This document shows positions 46,288 to 54,836 of a stretch of 64,000 bases of DNA, in pieces. Under the pieces are notes generated by a model. That model saw only the letters and a list, made by a program, of their open reading frames with translations, was not told the DNA's origin and made no database searches. Both the position numbers and the translations under genes were made by a program. This stretch comes from Leptospira mtsangambouensis (GTDB taxonomy: Bacteria; Spirochaetota; Leptospiria; Leptospirales; Leptospiraceae), in the NCBI RefSeq assembly GCF_004770475.1, contig NZ_RQHK01000005.1:124001-188000 (forward strand). The letters run 5' to 3'. Position 1 is the stretch's first letter; every line of letters starts with the position of its first letter.

Positions 46288-48033
46288 TTAGTTTAGACGA
46301 ATAATAAAGAGAGAAAGGTCATCGTGTGGCTCTGCTTCTCCCACAAATTCACTGACTTTTTGTAAAATCGCCTGCCTGATCACTTCTGGGGGATCGTTGA
46401 TATGAGATAAGATTACAGATTCTAGTCGTTCTTCTGAAAAAAGTTCTTCTTTCATGTTCATTGCTTCTGTCACACCATCGGTATACAATACCAACAAATC
46501 ACCGGGTAAATAACTTACTGTATGTTCAGAAAACTCACAATTTCCAATACCCATTGGTTGTCCTTTGCCTGAAAGGTGTTGGATTTTATGGTGTTTTTTG
46601 CGATAGATGATTTGTAAATTATGACCTGCAGAAGAATAAGTTAATTCTTTTTTTGTCATATTGATTCGCACAAGCATTGCTGTGACAAACATCAGAAAAC
46701 CAGATTTATCTTGTAAGATTTGATTGGCATTGAAGAGAGCTTCACTTGTGGAAGTTGTTTTTGAAACTTCTTGTTGTAAAACCGTTTTGGAAAATTCCAT
46801 AAATAGTGCAGCCGGTGTTCCTTTCCCAGACACGTCTGCAATGATTACAGAAACTTCGTCTTTCCCATGAACAACCATATCATAAAAGTCTCCACCAATT
46901 TCCCTGGATGCTTGATAGTAGGTATCAAATTCAAGTAATGAATATTGTTTTGGGATGATGGGCAGGGAATGTTTTTGGATCATTGCCGCTACTTGCATAT
47001 CACGATCAATGTTTTTCAAACGTTCACTTTGTATCTTAACTTGTAAGGCAGTATATGCTTCCCCAACCTGGTTGGTAAGAGTTCTTAAAATTCGAATGTC
47101 CATCTCATCGAACCTGGTGCGAGATGTTTTATCGGAAACAACAAGAGAACCTAACCATTCTTTATTTTTTAAGATAGGGAATAGGATCATACTATGTTGG
47201 AATAAACCTTTGTGAGTGAGTTGGATTCCTTGTGGTGAGTTTGCAGTAATGATTTTATACCCTTTGAACATCCAATCGGCTTTATCAGCAAATAATAAGG
47301 TCTCTACATCTTCATCATGGATTTGATCGGAAAACCCTTTGGATTTAGAACGAGGTAGTCCTTTTTTTTCGATTTTTTCGAAGTTGAGGCAAACCCTATC
47401 GACTTGCAAAACTTCCGAAATGGTTTTCACTGCAAGGTCCATAAATTCGTCAGAACTTTGGATATTGGCAAGGGCTTGGGATATTTGGAATAAACCATTC
47501 AGTTCGTTTGCACGTAAATTGAGGCTATCAATCAGAAGGCGATTTTTGACGGCTATTGCTGCTAAGTTAGAAAGATACTTTAAAATTTTAATATCAGTGT
47601 GATTGAAATCACGATTGTCAAGGGAGTTGACTGCTTCGAGTACACCTTGTACTTCCCCTTGGGCAACCATGGGAACACAAAGAAGGTTTCTTGTCACATA
47701 ACCTACTTTTTGATCAATCGCCTTAAAAATCCTTGGATCGTTGGCAGCATCGTTTACAATCTCTGGTTTGAGTGTTTCGAGTACCATCCCTGCAATCCCT
47801 TTCCCTCTAGGAACTGTTAGGTGGGCAAGGGATTCTTCTTTTAAACCGCTGGTTGTATTAAAAACCAACTGGTCATTTTCTTTATCATAAAGGAGTAGGG
47901 AAGAACCTTCTGTTTGGAGAACATCACGAGTGATCCCCATTATCTCTCCGAGAAGTGTATCCAAATCTTCTTGAGAATTGATGCGGCTGGTAATGTCTGA
48001 AATCAGACTTAATGTCAGTAGTTTAGTAGGCAT
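46288..48033 (-). CDS. GAF-domain SpoIIE-type protein phosphatase
   Basis: A 581-residue protein: a first GAF domain (about 10-165, with SSLLLYDKENDQLVFNT and VPMVAQGEVQGVLEAVN), a second GAF-like domain (about 185-340), a short helical linker and a C-terminal SpoIIE/PP2C domain (about 380-580) with REIGGDFYDM, IIADVSGKGTPAALFM and LVLYTDGVTEAMN. The metal-binding Asp residues are present. Such enzymes dephosphorylate anti-sigma-factor antagonists (STAS proteins). It lies 6 bp after argB. Confidence 0.9.
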   Translation of the reverse strand: MPTKLLTLSLISDITSRINSQEDLDTLLGEIMGITRDVLQTEGSSLLLYDKENDQLVFNTTSGLKEESLAHLTVPRGKGIAGMVLETLKPEIVNDAANDPRIFKAIDQKVGYVTRNLLCVPMVAQGEVQGVLEAVNSLDNRDFNHTDIKILKYLSNLAAIAVKNRLLIDSLNLRANELNGLFQISQALANIQSSDEFMDLAVKTISEVLQVDRVCLNFEKIEKKGLPRSKSKGFSDQIHDEDVETLLFADKADWMFKGYKIITANSPQGIQLTHKGLFQHSMILFPILKNKEWLGSLVVSDKTSRTRFDEMDIRILRTLTNQVGEAYTALQVKIQSERLKNIDRDMQVAAMIQKHSLPIIPKQYSLLEFDTYYQASREIGGDFYDMVVHGKDEVSVIIADVSGKGTPAALFMEFSKTVLQQEVSKTTSTSEALFNANQILQDKSGFLMFVTAMLVRINMTKKELTYSSAGHNLQIIYRKKHHKIQHLSGKGQPMGIGNCEFSEHTVSYLPGDLLVLYTDGVTEAMNMKEELFSEERLESVILSHINDPPEVIRQAILQKVSEFVGEAEPHDDLSLFIIRLN

Positions 48034-48039
48034 CCGAAT

Positions 48040-48918
48040 CTATCCTTGTTCGATCAAACTTCCAATCCCTTGGTTGGTTAAAATTTCAATTAAGACGGAA
48101 TGAGCAACTCGACCGTCAATGATGTGGGCTCTTTTGACTCCAGAGTCAATGGCTCGCAAACAACACTCTACTTTTGGTATCATGCCGCCAGAGATCTGTC
48201 CAGTTTTTATATGCCCATGGATGTCTGCTTTTTTGAGACCCGTTACCAATTGCCCATCAATGAGGATGCCTGGTGTGTCAGTAAGCAAAATGAGTTTGTC
48301 CGCATGGAGTGCTTCCGCTATTGCACCAGCCATTGTGTCTGCATTGATATTCAAGGTCTGACCTTCTTTGGACATTGCAACAGGAGAGATGATTGGAATA
48401 AAACCTTCACGTTGTAAGGTGAGTAAAATATTGGGATCAACTTCTGTTACTTCACCAACTAGGCCCAAATCTACTTTTTGAACCTTACTATCTTCCCCTT
48501 CCACTTCCATTAGGTATTTTTCAGCAATCGCAAGCCCTCCGTCTTTCCCAGAGAGACCAACTGGTTTTCCGCCTTTTTCTTGGATGAGAGATACAATTTG
48601 TTTGTTCACTTTTCCAGTGAGAACCATTTCCACCACTTCCATTGTGGCTTCATCAGTCACCCGATGTCCCCGAATGAACTGAGTGTTTAAATTGAGTGAT
48701 TTGATAAGAGCGTTGATTTCTGGTCCACCACCATGAACCACAACAGGATTGATCCCTAAATATTTGAGGAGTACAATATCTTCTGCAAAAGATGCCTTTA
48801 ATTCTTCTTCCACCATGGCTGCTCCGCCATATTTGATGACAATGGTTTTCCCAGAATATTTGATCAAATAGGGAAGTGCTTCCAAGATATGATTGATTTT
48901 TTCAGAATGGTGGTTCAT
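48040..48918 (-). CDS. argB: Acetylglutamate kinase
   Basis: A 292-residue ArgB (usual length about 295). The amino-acid kinase signatures are [20 protein letters not shown], the GLSGKDGG turn, and [15 protein letters not shown] for substrate binding. It phosphorylates N-acetylglutamate in arginine synthesis. The start at 48918 is preferred because GAGG lies 6 bp upstream; an ATG four codons earlier has no site. It is divergent from a Nit-family gene with 20 bp between starts and leads into the GAF/SpoIIE gene, an unusual partner. Confidence 0.94.
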   Translation of the reverse strand: MNHHSEKINHILEALPYLIKYSGKTIVIKYGGAAMVEEELKASFAEDIVLLKYLGINPVVVHGGGPEINALIKSLNLNTQFIRGHRVTDEATMEVVEMVLTGKVNKQIVSLIQEKGGKPVGLSGKDGGLAIAEKYLMEVEGEDSKVQKVDLGLVGEVTEVDPNILLTLQREGFIPIISPVAMSKEGQTLNINADTMAGAIAEALHADKLILLTDTPGILIDGQLVTGLKKADIHGHIKTGQISGGMIPKVECCLRAIDSGVKRAHIIDGRVAHSVLIEILTNQGIGSLIEQG

Positions 48919-48938
48919 AAAAGTCCTCATTTATGATA

Positions 48939-49748
48939 ATGAAATTTAAAGCCGCCGCAGTGCAAGTCACAAGTACAGCAAGAGTCTCAAATAACCTAAC
49001 TAAGTGTAGGCAACTTGTGGAAGAAGCGGCTTCTGCCGGTGCCAAGGTCATTGGTCTTCCTGAAAATTTTTCTTTTATGGGAAGTGAAGAGGAGAAAAAA
49101 AATCTTCTTGGTCAAATCGAAGAAGAAACAAATGTTTTTTTACAAGAAACCTCTAAAGACCTTGGAATCTTTCTACTCGGAGGAGGTTTTCCGACTAAGG
49201 CACCAACTGGAAAGGTCTACAATACCGCTGTCATCACAAATCCTGAAGGGAAAGAGGTCTTTCGTTATCATAAAGCCCATCTTTTTAATGCGGTTGTCGG
49301 AGATGGATTCAATTATAGCGAATCGAATTCCACTGAAAGTGGGGGAAAGGTTCCCGATGTCATCCAAACCGAGTATGGTAAAATTTCTTCCGCCATTTGT
49401 TACGACATTCGTTTTCCAGAACTCTTTCGTGCTTTGTCCGCAAAAGGAGTAGAACTTTGTTTTCTGCCCGCAGCTTTTACTGTTCCTACGGGAGAAGCCC
49501 ATTGGCATGTGCTCCTTCGTGCTCGCGCCATTGAGAATTTTATGTATGTACTTGCACCAGGTCAGACAGGAGTTCACGATCCCCACGGAAAACGAAAAAC
49601 CTTTGGCCATTCTCTCATCATTTCTCCTTGGGGAGAAATTTTAGATGAGATTCACAATACGGAAGGTTTTGCCATTGCAGAGATCGACTTACAAAAGTTA
49701 AGCGAAATTCGAAACCAACTTCCTAGCCTAAACCACCGTCTGTTCTAA
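48939..49748 (+). CDS. Carbon-nitrogen hydrolase (Nit/omega-amidase family)
   Basis: A 269-residue nitrilase-superfamily amidase with the Glu-Lys-Cys triad: Glu in GLPENF (residue 42 from this start), Lys in RYHKAHLF (112) and Cys in SAICYDIRFPE (154). The pattern KAHLFNA and CYDIRFPELFR fits the Nit branch, whose members hydrolyse deaminated glutathione or similar omega-amides. An upstream ATG two codons earlier is possible. It is divergent from argB. Confidence 0.87.
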   Translation: MKFKAAAVQVTSTARVSNNLTKCRQLVEEAASAGAKVIGLPENFSFMGSEEEKKNLLGQIEEETNVFLQETSKDLGIFLLGGGFPTKAPTGKVYNTAVITNPEGKEVFRYHKAHLFNAVVGDGFNYSESNSTESGGKVPDVIQTEYGKISSAICYDIRFPELFRALSAKGVELCFLPAAFTVPTGEAHWHVLLRARAIENFMYVLAPGQTGVHDPHGKRKTFGHSLIISPWGEILDEIHNTEGFAIAEIDLQKLSEIRNQLPSLNHRLF

Positions 49749-49801
49749 GCCGAGAGAGTTTTTTTATATCATGGCTTTGTCCACATTGGACTTTGGAATG
49801 A

Positions 49802-50695
49802 TTAAAAAAATGATCTTTTGGTTGCGGAAGCCTTTTTCATCAAAAGAAAGTCTTTCATTACTTTTTCAGCTGCCTTTTGTTTTTCCATGTGTACAAAATG
49901 TCCGCATTCGGAAAACAATACCGCTTTGACATGTGGAGTGGTTCTTTCTAGTTCCATCACGTCTTTTCCTGGGATGATCGGATCTTCTTCTCCCCGCATG
50001 ATGAGCGTAGGCACTTGGTTTCCAAACACTATGGGACGGATATCAGTTCTATCTAACATCTCCAGAATCATTAGGATTTGTCTTGGGTTCAGGCATTCAA
50101 ACTGTGGGTTATAGTCTTTGAGGAATTGTTTGATGTCTTCACGGGCATGGAAAGCAGAAGAATCATACACTCCATAGGAAAATCCAATTTGTAAGGCTTT
50201 GGGGAGTGCCTTTCCAATTTTGAATCCAAAGTCAAAAAAACTACCTAAGTTCGCACGAAGCCCCATCACACCGATTTTTAAAATCCCGGGTACTGGTCCG
50301 TGGACAAAAGGTGCAATCGAAATGACTTGTTTGATTCGCTGCGGGAATAAAGAAGCAATGGCGAGCACTGCCATCCCACCGGTTGAATGGCCAACAAGAG
50401 TGATGTCTTTTTCTCCAGCAGAGGCCCAAATCCCTTGGGCTTGTGTTTCTAAAAAGTCTTGGAGGGTAAGTCCTTTTTTTTGATCAAAAATTTCTGCAGG
50501 GTAATGACCAACTAAGTCTAGTTCAATGACGTCTCCAAATTGACGAAAAAAGGGAATATTAAGACCCCAATACCCAGCTGCAGAACACCAACCACCAATG
50601 AGGACGATGGTTTCTTTTGCTTTGGGATTAAGAGACTTGTGTTTCACATAAGTGAGTCTATGATTTTTCCAATTATAAATTTGTCTTTCTGACAT
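49802..50695 (-). CDS. Alpha/beta-hydrolase
   Basis: A 297-residue alpha/beta-hydrolase with nucleophile elbow VGHSTGG (Ser104), oxyanion-region VLIGGWCSAAG, an acid in IMRGEEDPII and the final His in SECGHFVHMEK. No signal peptide is present. Esterases, lipases and C-C hydrolases share this layout, so the substrate is open. It begins 8 bp after alr on the same strand and is probably co-transcribed with it. Confidence 0.85.
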   Translation of the reverse strand: MSERQIYNWKNHRLTYVKHKSLNPKAKETIVLIGGWCSAAGYWGLNIPFFRQFGDVIELDLVGHYPAEIFDQKKGLTLQDFLETQAQGIWASAGEKDITLVGHSTGGMAVLAIASLFPQRIKQVISIAPFVHGPVPGILKIGVMGLRANLGSFFDFGFKIGKALPKALQIGFSYGVYDSSAFHAREDIKQFLKDYNPQFECLNPRQILMILEMLDRTDIRPIVFGNQVPTLIMRGEEDPIIPGKDVMELERTTPHVKAVLFSECGHFVHMEKQKAAEKVMKDFLLMKKASATKRSFF

Positions 50696-50703
50696 ATCGT
50701 CCT

Positions 50704-51834
50704 CTAGTCTTCAATGATGCGAGGGAATGATCCCAAAATTCTTGTGACCACTTCATAATTAATTGTACCTGTCCAAGCCGCGTGGTCATCTGCTGATATG
50801 GTTTCGTTTCCCGATTTCCCGAGAATCACCACATCATCCCCTAGTTTTGCATCCGGGATATGAGTGATATCAAGCATAGTCATATTCATACAAATCCGAC
50901 CCAAAATTTTTGCCCTTTCTCCACGAACGAGCATATATCCATTGTTGGAAAGTTTTCTATCTAGTCCCTCATAGTATCCGACGGGAACAACTGCCAATTT
51001 TGTATCATGTGTGGTTTTATATGTGGACCCATACCCGATAAATGTTCCTTGGTTTAGATTCTGGATGTGTTGGATTTGTGTTTTCCAACTGAGGGCTGGT
51101 TTTAACATCCCCACATCTTTTTTCATAAGAGATAAAGAAAGTTTTGTTTCTAAACTTGGCCAAAGTCCGTAAAGAGAAATCCCCACACGAACCAAATCCA
51201 TTCTTGCTTCCGAAAATAACATAGCAGAGGCAGAAGAAGCACAGTGGCAAATGAGATCGATAAACCCGTGTTTAGCGAAAGTGTCTATCGCATCTTGGAA
51301 CTTACCCAATTGCAACATGGAATAACTATGTTCTGTAAAATCTTCCGTGCTCGCAAAGTGAGTGGCTATCCCTGAAAGAGGGAGTTTTTTTTCAAAGATT
51401 TCTTTAGCTAGGGCATCGGCATCGCTTACGGGAATTCCAAGTCTTGACATCCCGGTATCAACTTTTAAATGGATTTTTGGGGTCGGTGAAAGTTTGGCGA
51501 GAATTTCCATTTCTTCGATCCGCGAGACCATCACCCAAAAATTTTCATCTGCCAGTGATTCCTTTCTTTCTTTCAGATCGGGAATACTTCCCATAATGAG
51601 GATGGTCGCTTTCGTGAATACACGTCGGATGGATAAGGCTTCTTCCAAAGAGTTGACACCCAAGTAGTCGGCACCGGCATCAAGGGCGATGGAAGCCGTG
51701 GCAAGAAGCCCGTGCCCATAAGCATTGGATTTGATGATGGCCGTAAACTTCGTTTTAGGACCAATCAGTTTGCGAAAGAGGGCGATATTGTGGCTAAAAG
51801 CCGAACGAGAGAGGTAAATTCGAGAAGAGAGCAC
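50704..51834 (-). CDS. alr: Alanine racemase
   Basis: A 376-residue fold-type III PLP enzyme that supplies D-alanine for peptidoglycan. The PLP lysine is Lys35 in AIIKSNAYGHG; FIGYGSTYKT holds the catalytic Tyr from the partner subunit; GRICMNMTMLDI is the C-terminal PLP signature. The start is a GTG at 51834, which begins directly before the first strand SRIYLSRSAF. It is followed at 8 bp by a hydrolase gene, with no ddl or mur gene adjacent. Confidence 0.94.
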   Translation of the reverse strand: MLSSRIYLSRSAFSHNIALFRKLIGPKTKFTAIIKSNAYGHGLLATASIALDAGADYLGVNSLEEALSIRRVFTKATILIMGSIPDLKERKESLADENFWVMVSRIEEMEILAKLSPTPKIHLKVDTGMSRLGIPVSDADALAKEIFEKKLPLSGIATHFASTEDFTEHSYSMLQLGKFQDAIDTFAKHGFIDLICHCASSASAMLFSEARMDLVRVGISLYGLWPSLETKLSLSLMKKDVGMLKPALSWKTQIQHIQNLNQGTFIGYGSTYKTTHDTKLAVVPVGYYEGLDRKLSNNGYMLVRGERAKILGRICMNMTMLDITHIPDAKLGDDVVILGKSGNETISADDHAAWTGTINYEVVTRILGSFPRIIED

Positions 51835-51889
51835 GGTCCCATTTTTTTTTACTTTTCTCTTCTGTCGCTTCAGATATTTCTATTTTTGA

Positions 51890-53092
51890 ATGTCTCTTAA
51901 TCACTCCGAAATTCCTTCGTTTCCCTCTTTCGAAAATTGGAAAGGGATCTCCCAGTATTTCCCCGTACAGAATGACTCCGTTTGGTTGAATTATTGTGGG
52001 ACGACACCCGTTTCGACCTATGCCATCCAAATGATGAATCTCTATTTCCAGGAATATGCAAAGTTTGGGATTTTTGCCCCTAGTTTTGCAGAACCAGTCA
52101 TCAAATCTACCATCCGAGGATACATTGCAGAAATTCTTTCTTGTGATCCATCTGAGATTGGGATTGTGCATAACACAAGTGAGGGGATGAATCTCTATTC
52201 TCATAGCATCCAAATCCCGAAAGGAAAACGGATCCTTGTTTTAGAAAACGAATATCCAAGCAATGTGTATCCTTGGGAACATTGGAAAGAAAAGGGTATT
52301 GGTTTGGATTTTATTCCTGTAGGGAAAACTCCTGATGAATTTTTAACCAACCTCAAAAACGAATTAGAAAAAGGGGATGTGAATATCCTTAGCCTATCAC
52401 CTGTTCATTGGTGTACGGGAGTGGCTTTTGATATGGAAGCCGTTTCCAAACTTTGTGAAACTCATTCCACAAAACTAGTGATTGACGGAAGCCAAGCAGT
52501 AGGCCATATCCCTTTGGATTTTGGAAAGATTAAGGTAGCCTTCTGTGCTTTCGCTGCCTGGAAGTGGTTACTTGGTCCTTTAGGTTTGGGCGTTGTGTAT
52601 TTATCCAAAGAAGAATCCAAAGGTTTTCAGTTGATCTTCAAAGGCCAAGCCAGTGTGGTCAACGATTCCAATTATTTCCCTTATCGTAATGAATGGAAAC
52701 CAGCTGCCGACCAATTTGAACAAAGTACTATTAATTTCAATGATTGGATTTATTTTTATGCGTCATTAAAGATGTTATCAACTCTTGGGTTTTCAAGAGT
52801 AAGAGAACGAATTTATGAAGTAGCAGGGATGTTGAAAGACGCACTTCACGATCTGGGTTTTACTTTAGAATCTGATGCATTCCCCAGTGTCAAAACAGGT
52901 ATCCTTGCCATCACTGGTCATAAAGATCCTTCCAAGTTCCAACCGGAGGCTATCCAGGCTTTTTTAAAACAAAGAAAAATCACAACAGCGGTGCGGCTGG
53001 GACGACTCCGAATGGCCCCACATATTGCCATCGAAGAAGAACATGTGACCCGTGTGAAAGAAGCATTAAAAGATTATCTTAGTCAAAGTTAG
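51890..53092 (+). CDS. Class V aminotransferase-family PLP enzyme
   Basis: A 400-residue fold-type I enzyme. NTSEGMNLYSHSI binds the phosphate region, KLVIDGSQAVGHIPLDF includes the PLP-ring Asp, and FCAFAAWKWLLGPLG carries the likely PLP Lys (in AWKW). The C-terminal part TTAVRLGRLRMAPHI is typical of the SufS/kynureninase-like branch. It could be a desulfurase-like or other aminotransferase; no substrate is indicated. It is on the plus strand, with the bile-acid-symporter gene 25 bp downstream. Confidence 0.85.
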   Translation: MSLNHSEIPSFPSFENWKGISQYFPVQNDSVWLNYCGTTPVSTYAIQMMNLYFQEYAKFGIFAPSFAEPVIKSTIRGYIAEILSCDPSEIGIVHNTSEGMNLYSHSIQIPKGKRILVLENEYPSNVYPWEHWKEKGIGLDFIPVGKTPDEFLTNLKNELEKGDVNILSLSPVHWCTGVAFDMEAVSKLCETHSTKLVIDGSQAVGHIPLDFGKIKVAFCAFAAWKWLLGPLGLGVVYLSKEESKGFQLIFKGQASVVNDSNYFPYRNEWKPAADQFEQSTINFNDWIYFYASLKMLSTLGFSRVRERIYEVAGMLKDALHDLGFTLESDAFPSVKTGILAITGHKDPSKFQPEAIQAFLKQRKITTAVRLGRLRMAPHIAIEEEHVTRVKEALKDYLSQS

Positions 53093-53117
53093 GTGAACGA
53101 GTAAATTCAATTCTCAT

Positions 53118-54062
53118 ATGGTTACTAAAATTTCTAAACTGATTGTGACTGCTTTTCCGGTTGTGCTTCTTTTCATATCCGCCATTGGATTTGTATTCCC
53201 TGAAAAAATCATTTGGTTCAAAGGCCCTTGGATTACGTATAGTCTTGGTGCGATTATGCTTGGGATGGGACTCACACTAGAAGCAGAAGATTTTATTCGG
53301 ATCTTAAGACAACCAAAACCCATTCTCATTGGAACTATACTGCAATATACGATTATGCCCATCCTTGGGTATTCACTCGGGTATTTATTTCAATTGCCAG
53401 AAGCCTTCGCCGTGGGACTCATCCTTGTGTCTTGTTGCCCTGGTGGAACTGCATCCAACGTGATCACATTTTTGTCCAAAGCGGATGTCCCTTTAAGTGT
53501 TACTTTAACTTCTGTATCTACCATCCTTGGAATCCTCATGACTCCCTTTCTAATTTCCATTCTCATTGGCAGTCGATTGGAAATTGATAGGTGGGGCCTT
53601 GTGCTCACAACCTTCCAAGTAATTTTGGTTCCTGTTGGTTTAGGATTATTTTTAAAATCAATGTTCCCAAAACTCACAAAGGAGATTCAAGATTTCTTTC
53701 CCGTACTTTCTGTACTGTTGATCGCGATGATTGTGGCTTCGATCATTGCCAGTGGAAAAGAGACCATCCTAAAGTCGGACTTCCGAATCTTTTTTGCGGT
53801 CATCCTTTTGCACCTAGGTGGGTTTGGATTTGGTGGGATTTTTAGCTGGTATTTGACGAAGAATGTAAAAACGGCAAAAACCATTTCGATTGAAGTAGGG
53901 ATGCAGAATTCAGGGCTCGGGGCAGTCCTTGCAAGGACACATTTTCTCGATCCGAACACCGCAATTCCTAGTGCTTTATCGAGTTTGACTCATTCGCTCT
54001 TGGGGAGTTTGTTTGCGACCTATTTCAGAAAGGAACCGAAAAAACCCGCTATTGTCGATTGA
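53118..54062 (+). CDS. BASS-family (bile acid:sodium symporter-like) transporter
   Basis: A 314-residue integral membrane protein with nine or ten helices. Family traits are AIMLGMGLTLEAEDF, SCCPGGTASNVITFLSKADVPLS (the crossover region) and EVGMQNSGLGAVLA. Bacterial members carry bile acids, pantoate or other organic anions with sodium; specificity is not readable. It probably shares a transcript with the class V enzyme upstream. Confidence 0.9.
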   Translation: MVTKISKLIVTAFPVVLLFISAIGFVFPEKIIWFKGPWITYSLGAIMLGMGLTLEAEDFIRILRQPKPILIGTILQYTIMPILGYSLGYLFQLPEAFAVGLILVSCCPGGTASNVITFLSKADVPLSVTLTSVSTILGILMTPFLISILIGSRLEIDRWGLVLTTFQVILVPVGLGLFLKSMFPKLTKEIQDFFPVLSVLLIAMIVASIIASGKETILKSDFRIFFAVILLHLGGFGFGGIFSWYLTKNVKTAKTISIEVGMQNSGLGAVLARTHFLDPNTAIPSALSSLTHSLLGSLFATYFRKEPKKPAIVD

Positions 54063-54096
54063 CTATATATGGGGTCGGTACGTCATGGCATAAATT

Positions 54097-54258
54097 ATGA
54101 GAGAAATCATAAAACTAACCTGTGTCCCATGTGCGATCCCTGGGCGGTCAAATTACTTCCAGACTAAAAATAAGAAGACAAAGTCGGAAAAACTTGTGAC
54201 TAAAAAATATTGCAAATTTTGCAAATCCCATACAGATCACAAGGAATCCAAAGTCTAA
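54097..54258 (+). CDS. rpmG: 50S ribosomal protein L33
   Basis: A 53-residue zinc-ribbon L33 too short to show in long-frame lists. MREIIKLTC opens it, with cysteine pairs at 9/12 and 39/42 (CVPC and CKFC), the conserved NYFQTKNKK and the end CKSHTDHKESKV. Between the first pair and NYF there are six residues (AIPGRS) where most L33 proteins have three, so the loop is slightly enlarged. It is followed after 8 bp by the DksA-like gene, probably in one transcript. Confidence 0.92.
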   Translation: MREIIKLTCVPCAIPGRSNYFQTKNKKTKSEKLVTKKYCKFCKSHTDHKESKV

Positions 54259-54266
54259 GGAATAAG

Positions 54267-54731
54267 ATGCCGAAACCAGCTGCAAAATCTTCATCCGAGA
54301 AAGGAGTGGACAAAAAGTTCATTGAAGAGGTGCGTGAGCTCCTCCAAGAGAAAAAAGAGTCCCTCCTCGTCAAACTCAACCAATGGGAAGACACTAGTTC
54401 TCCATCTGGGTTGAAGGAGATGGGTGATATTGCGGACATCGCATCCGAACTCAATTCAGAAGCCTTAACTTCTGTTTTGACTGAAAACGAAATTGAAACT
54501 CTACGTGAGATCGAACTTGCTTTAGAAAAGATTGAAAACGGAACCTACGGGATCTGTGAGGGAACTAAGAAAAAAATTCCTCTCGCAAGACTCAAGGCCA
54601 TCCCGTGGACAAGATTTACTGTGGAATTTGCAGAACAAATGGCGAAAAGCCGTAACCGTGCTGGTGGATACCGTATGGATTCTTTATCTGCTTACCCAGT
54701 CACCGGAATGGATGTGGATTCTCTCGATTAA
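54267..54731 (+). CDS. TraR/DksA-family protein lacking the zinc-finger cysteines
   Basis: A 154-residue protein with a DksA-like coiled coil (about 15-90, tip region KEMGDIADIASEL) and a C-terminal domain that keeps the GTYGICEG and IPLARLKAIPW framework. Of the four zinc cysteines only Cys97 remains; the other positions read Thr100, Thr118 and Phe121. It may still bind RNA polymerase as zinc-free DksA variants do. The start at 54267 follows AAGGAATAAG; an upstream frame from 54210 lies in rpmG. Confidence 0.85.
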   Translation: MPKPAAKSSSEKGVDKKFIEEVRELLQEKKESLLVKLNQWEDTSSPSGLKEMGDIADIASELNSEALTSVLTENEIETLREIELALEKIENGTYGICEGTKKKIPLARLKAIPWTRFTVEFAEQMAKSRNRAGGYRMDSLSAYPVTGMDVDSLD

Positions 54732-54836
54732 GAGAAATCCCTTTGTCCTTTTTCCAGAAAAAGACTCTTCCGAATTCTCCCTCAACTTATAAATTTACAT
54801 TTGCTTTGCCGTGCCTTTCTCTAAACTCTTTCTATC

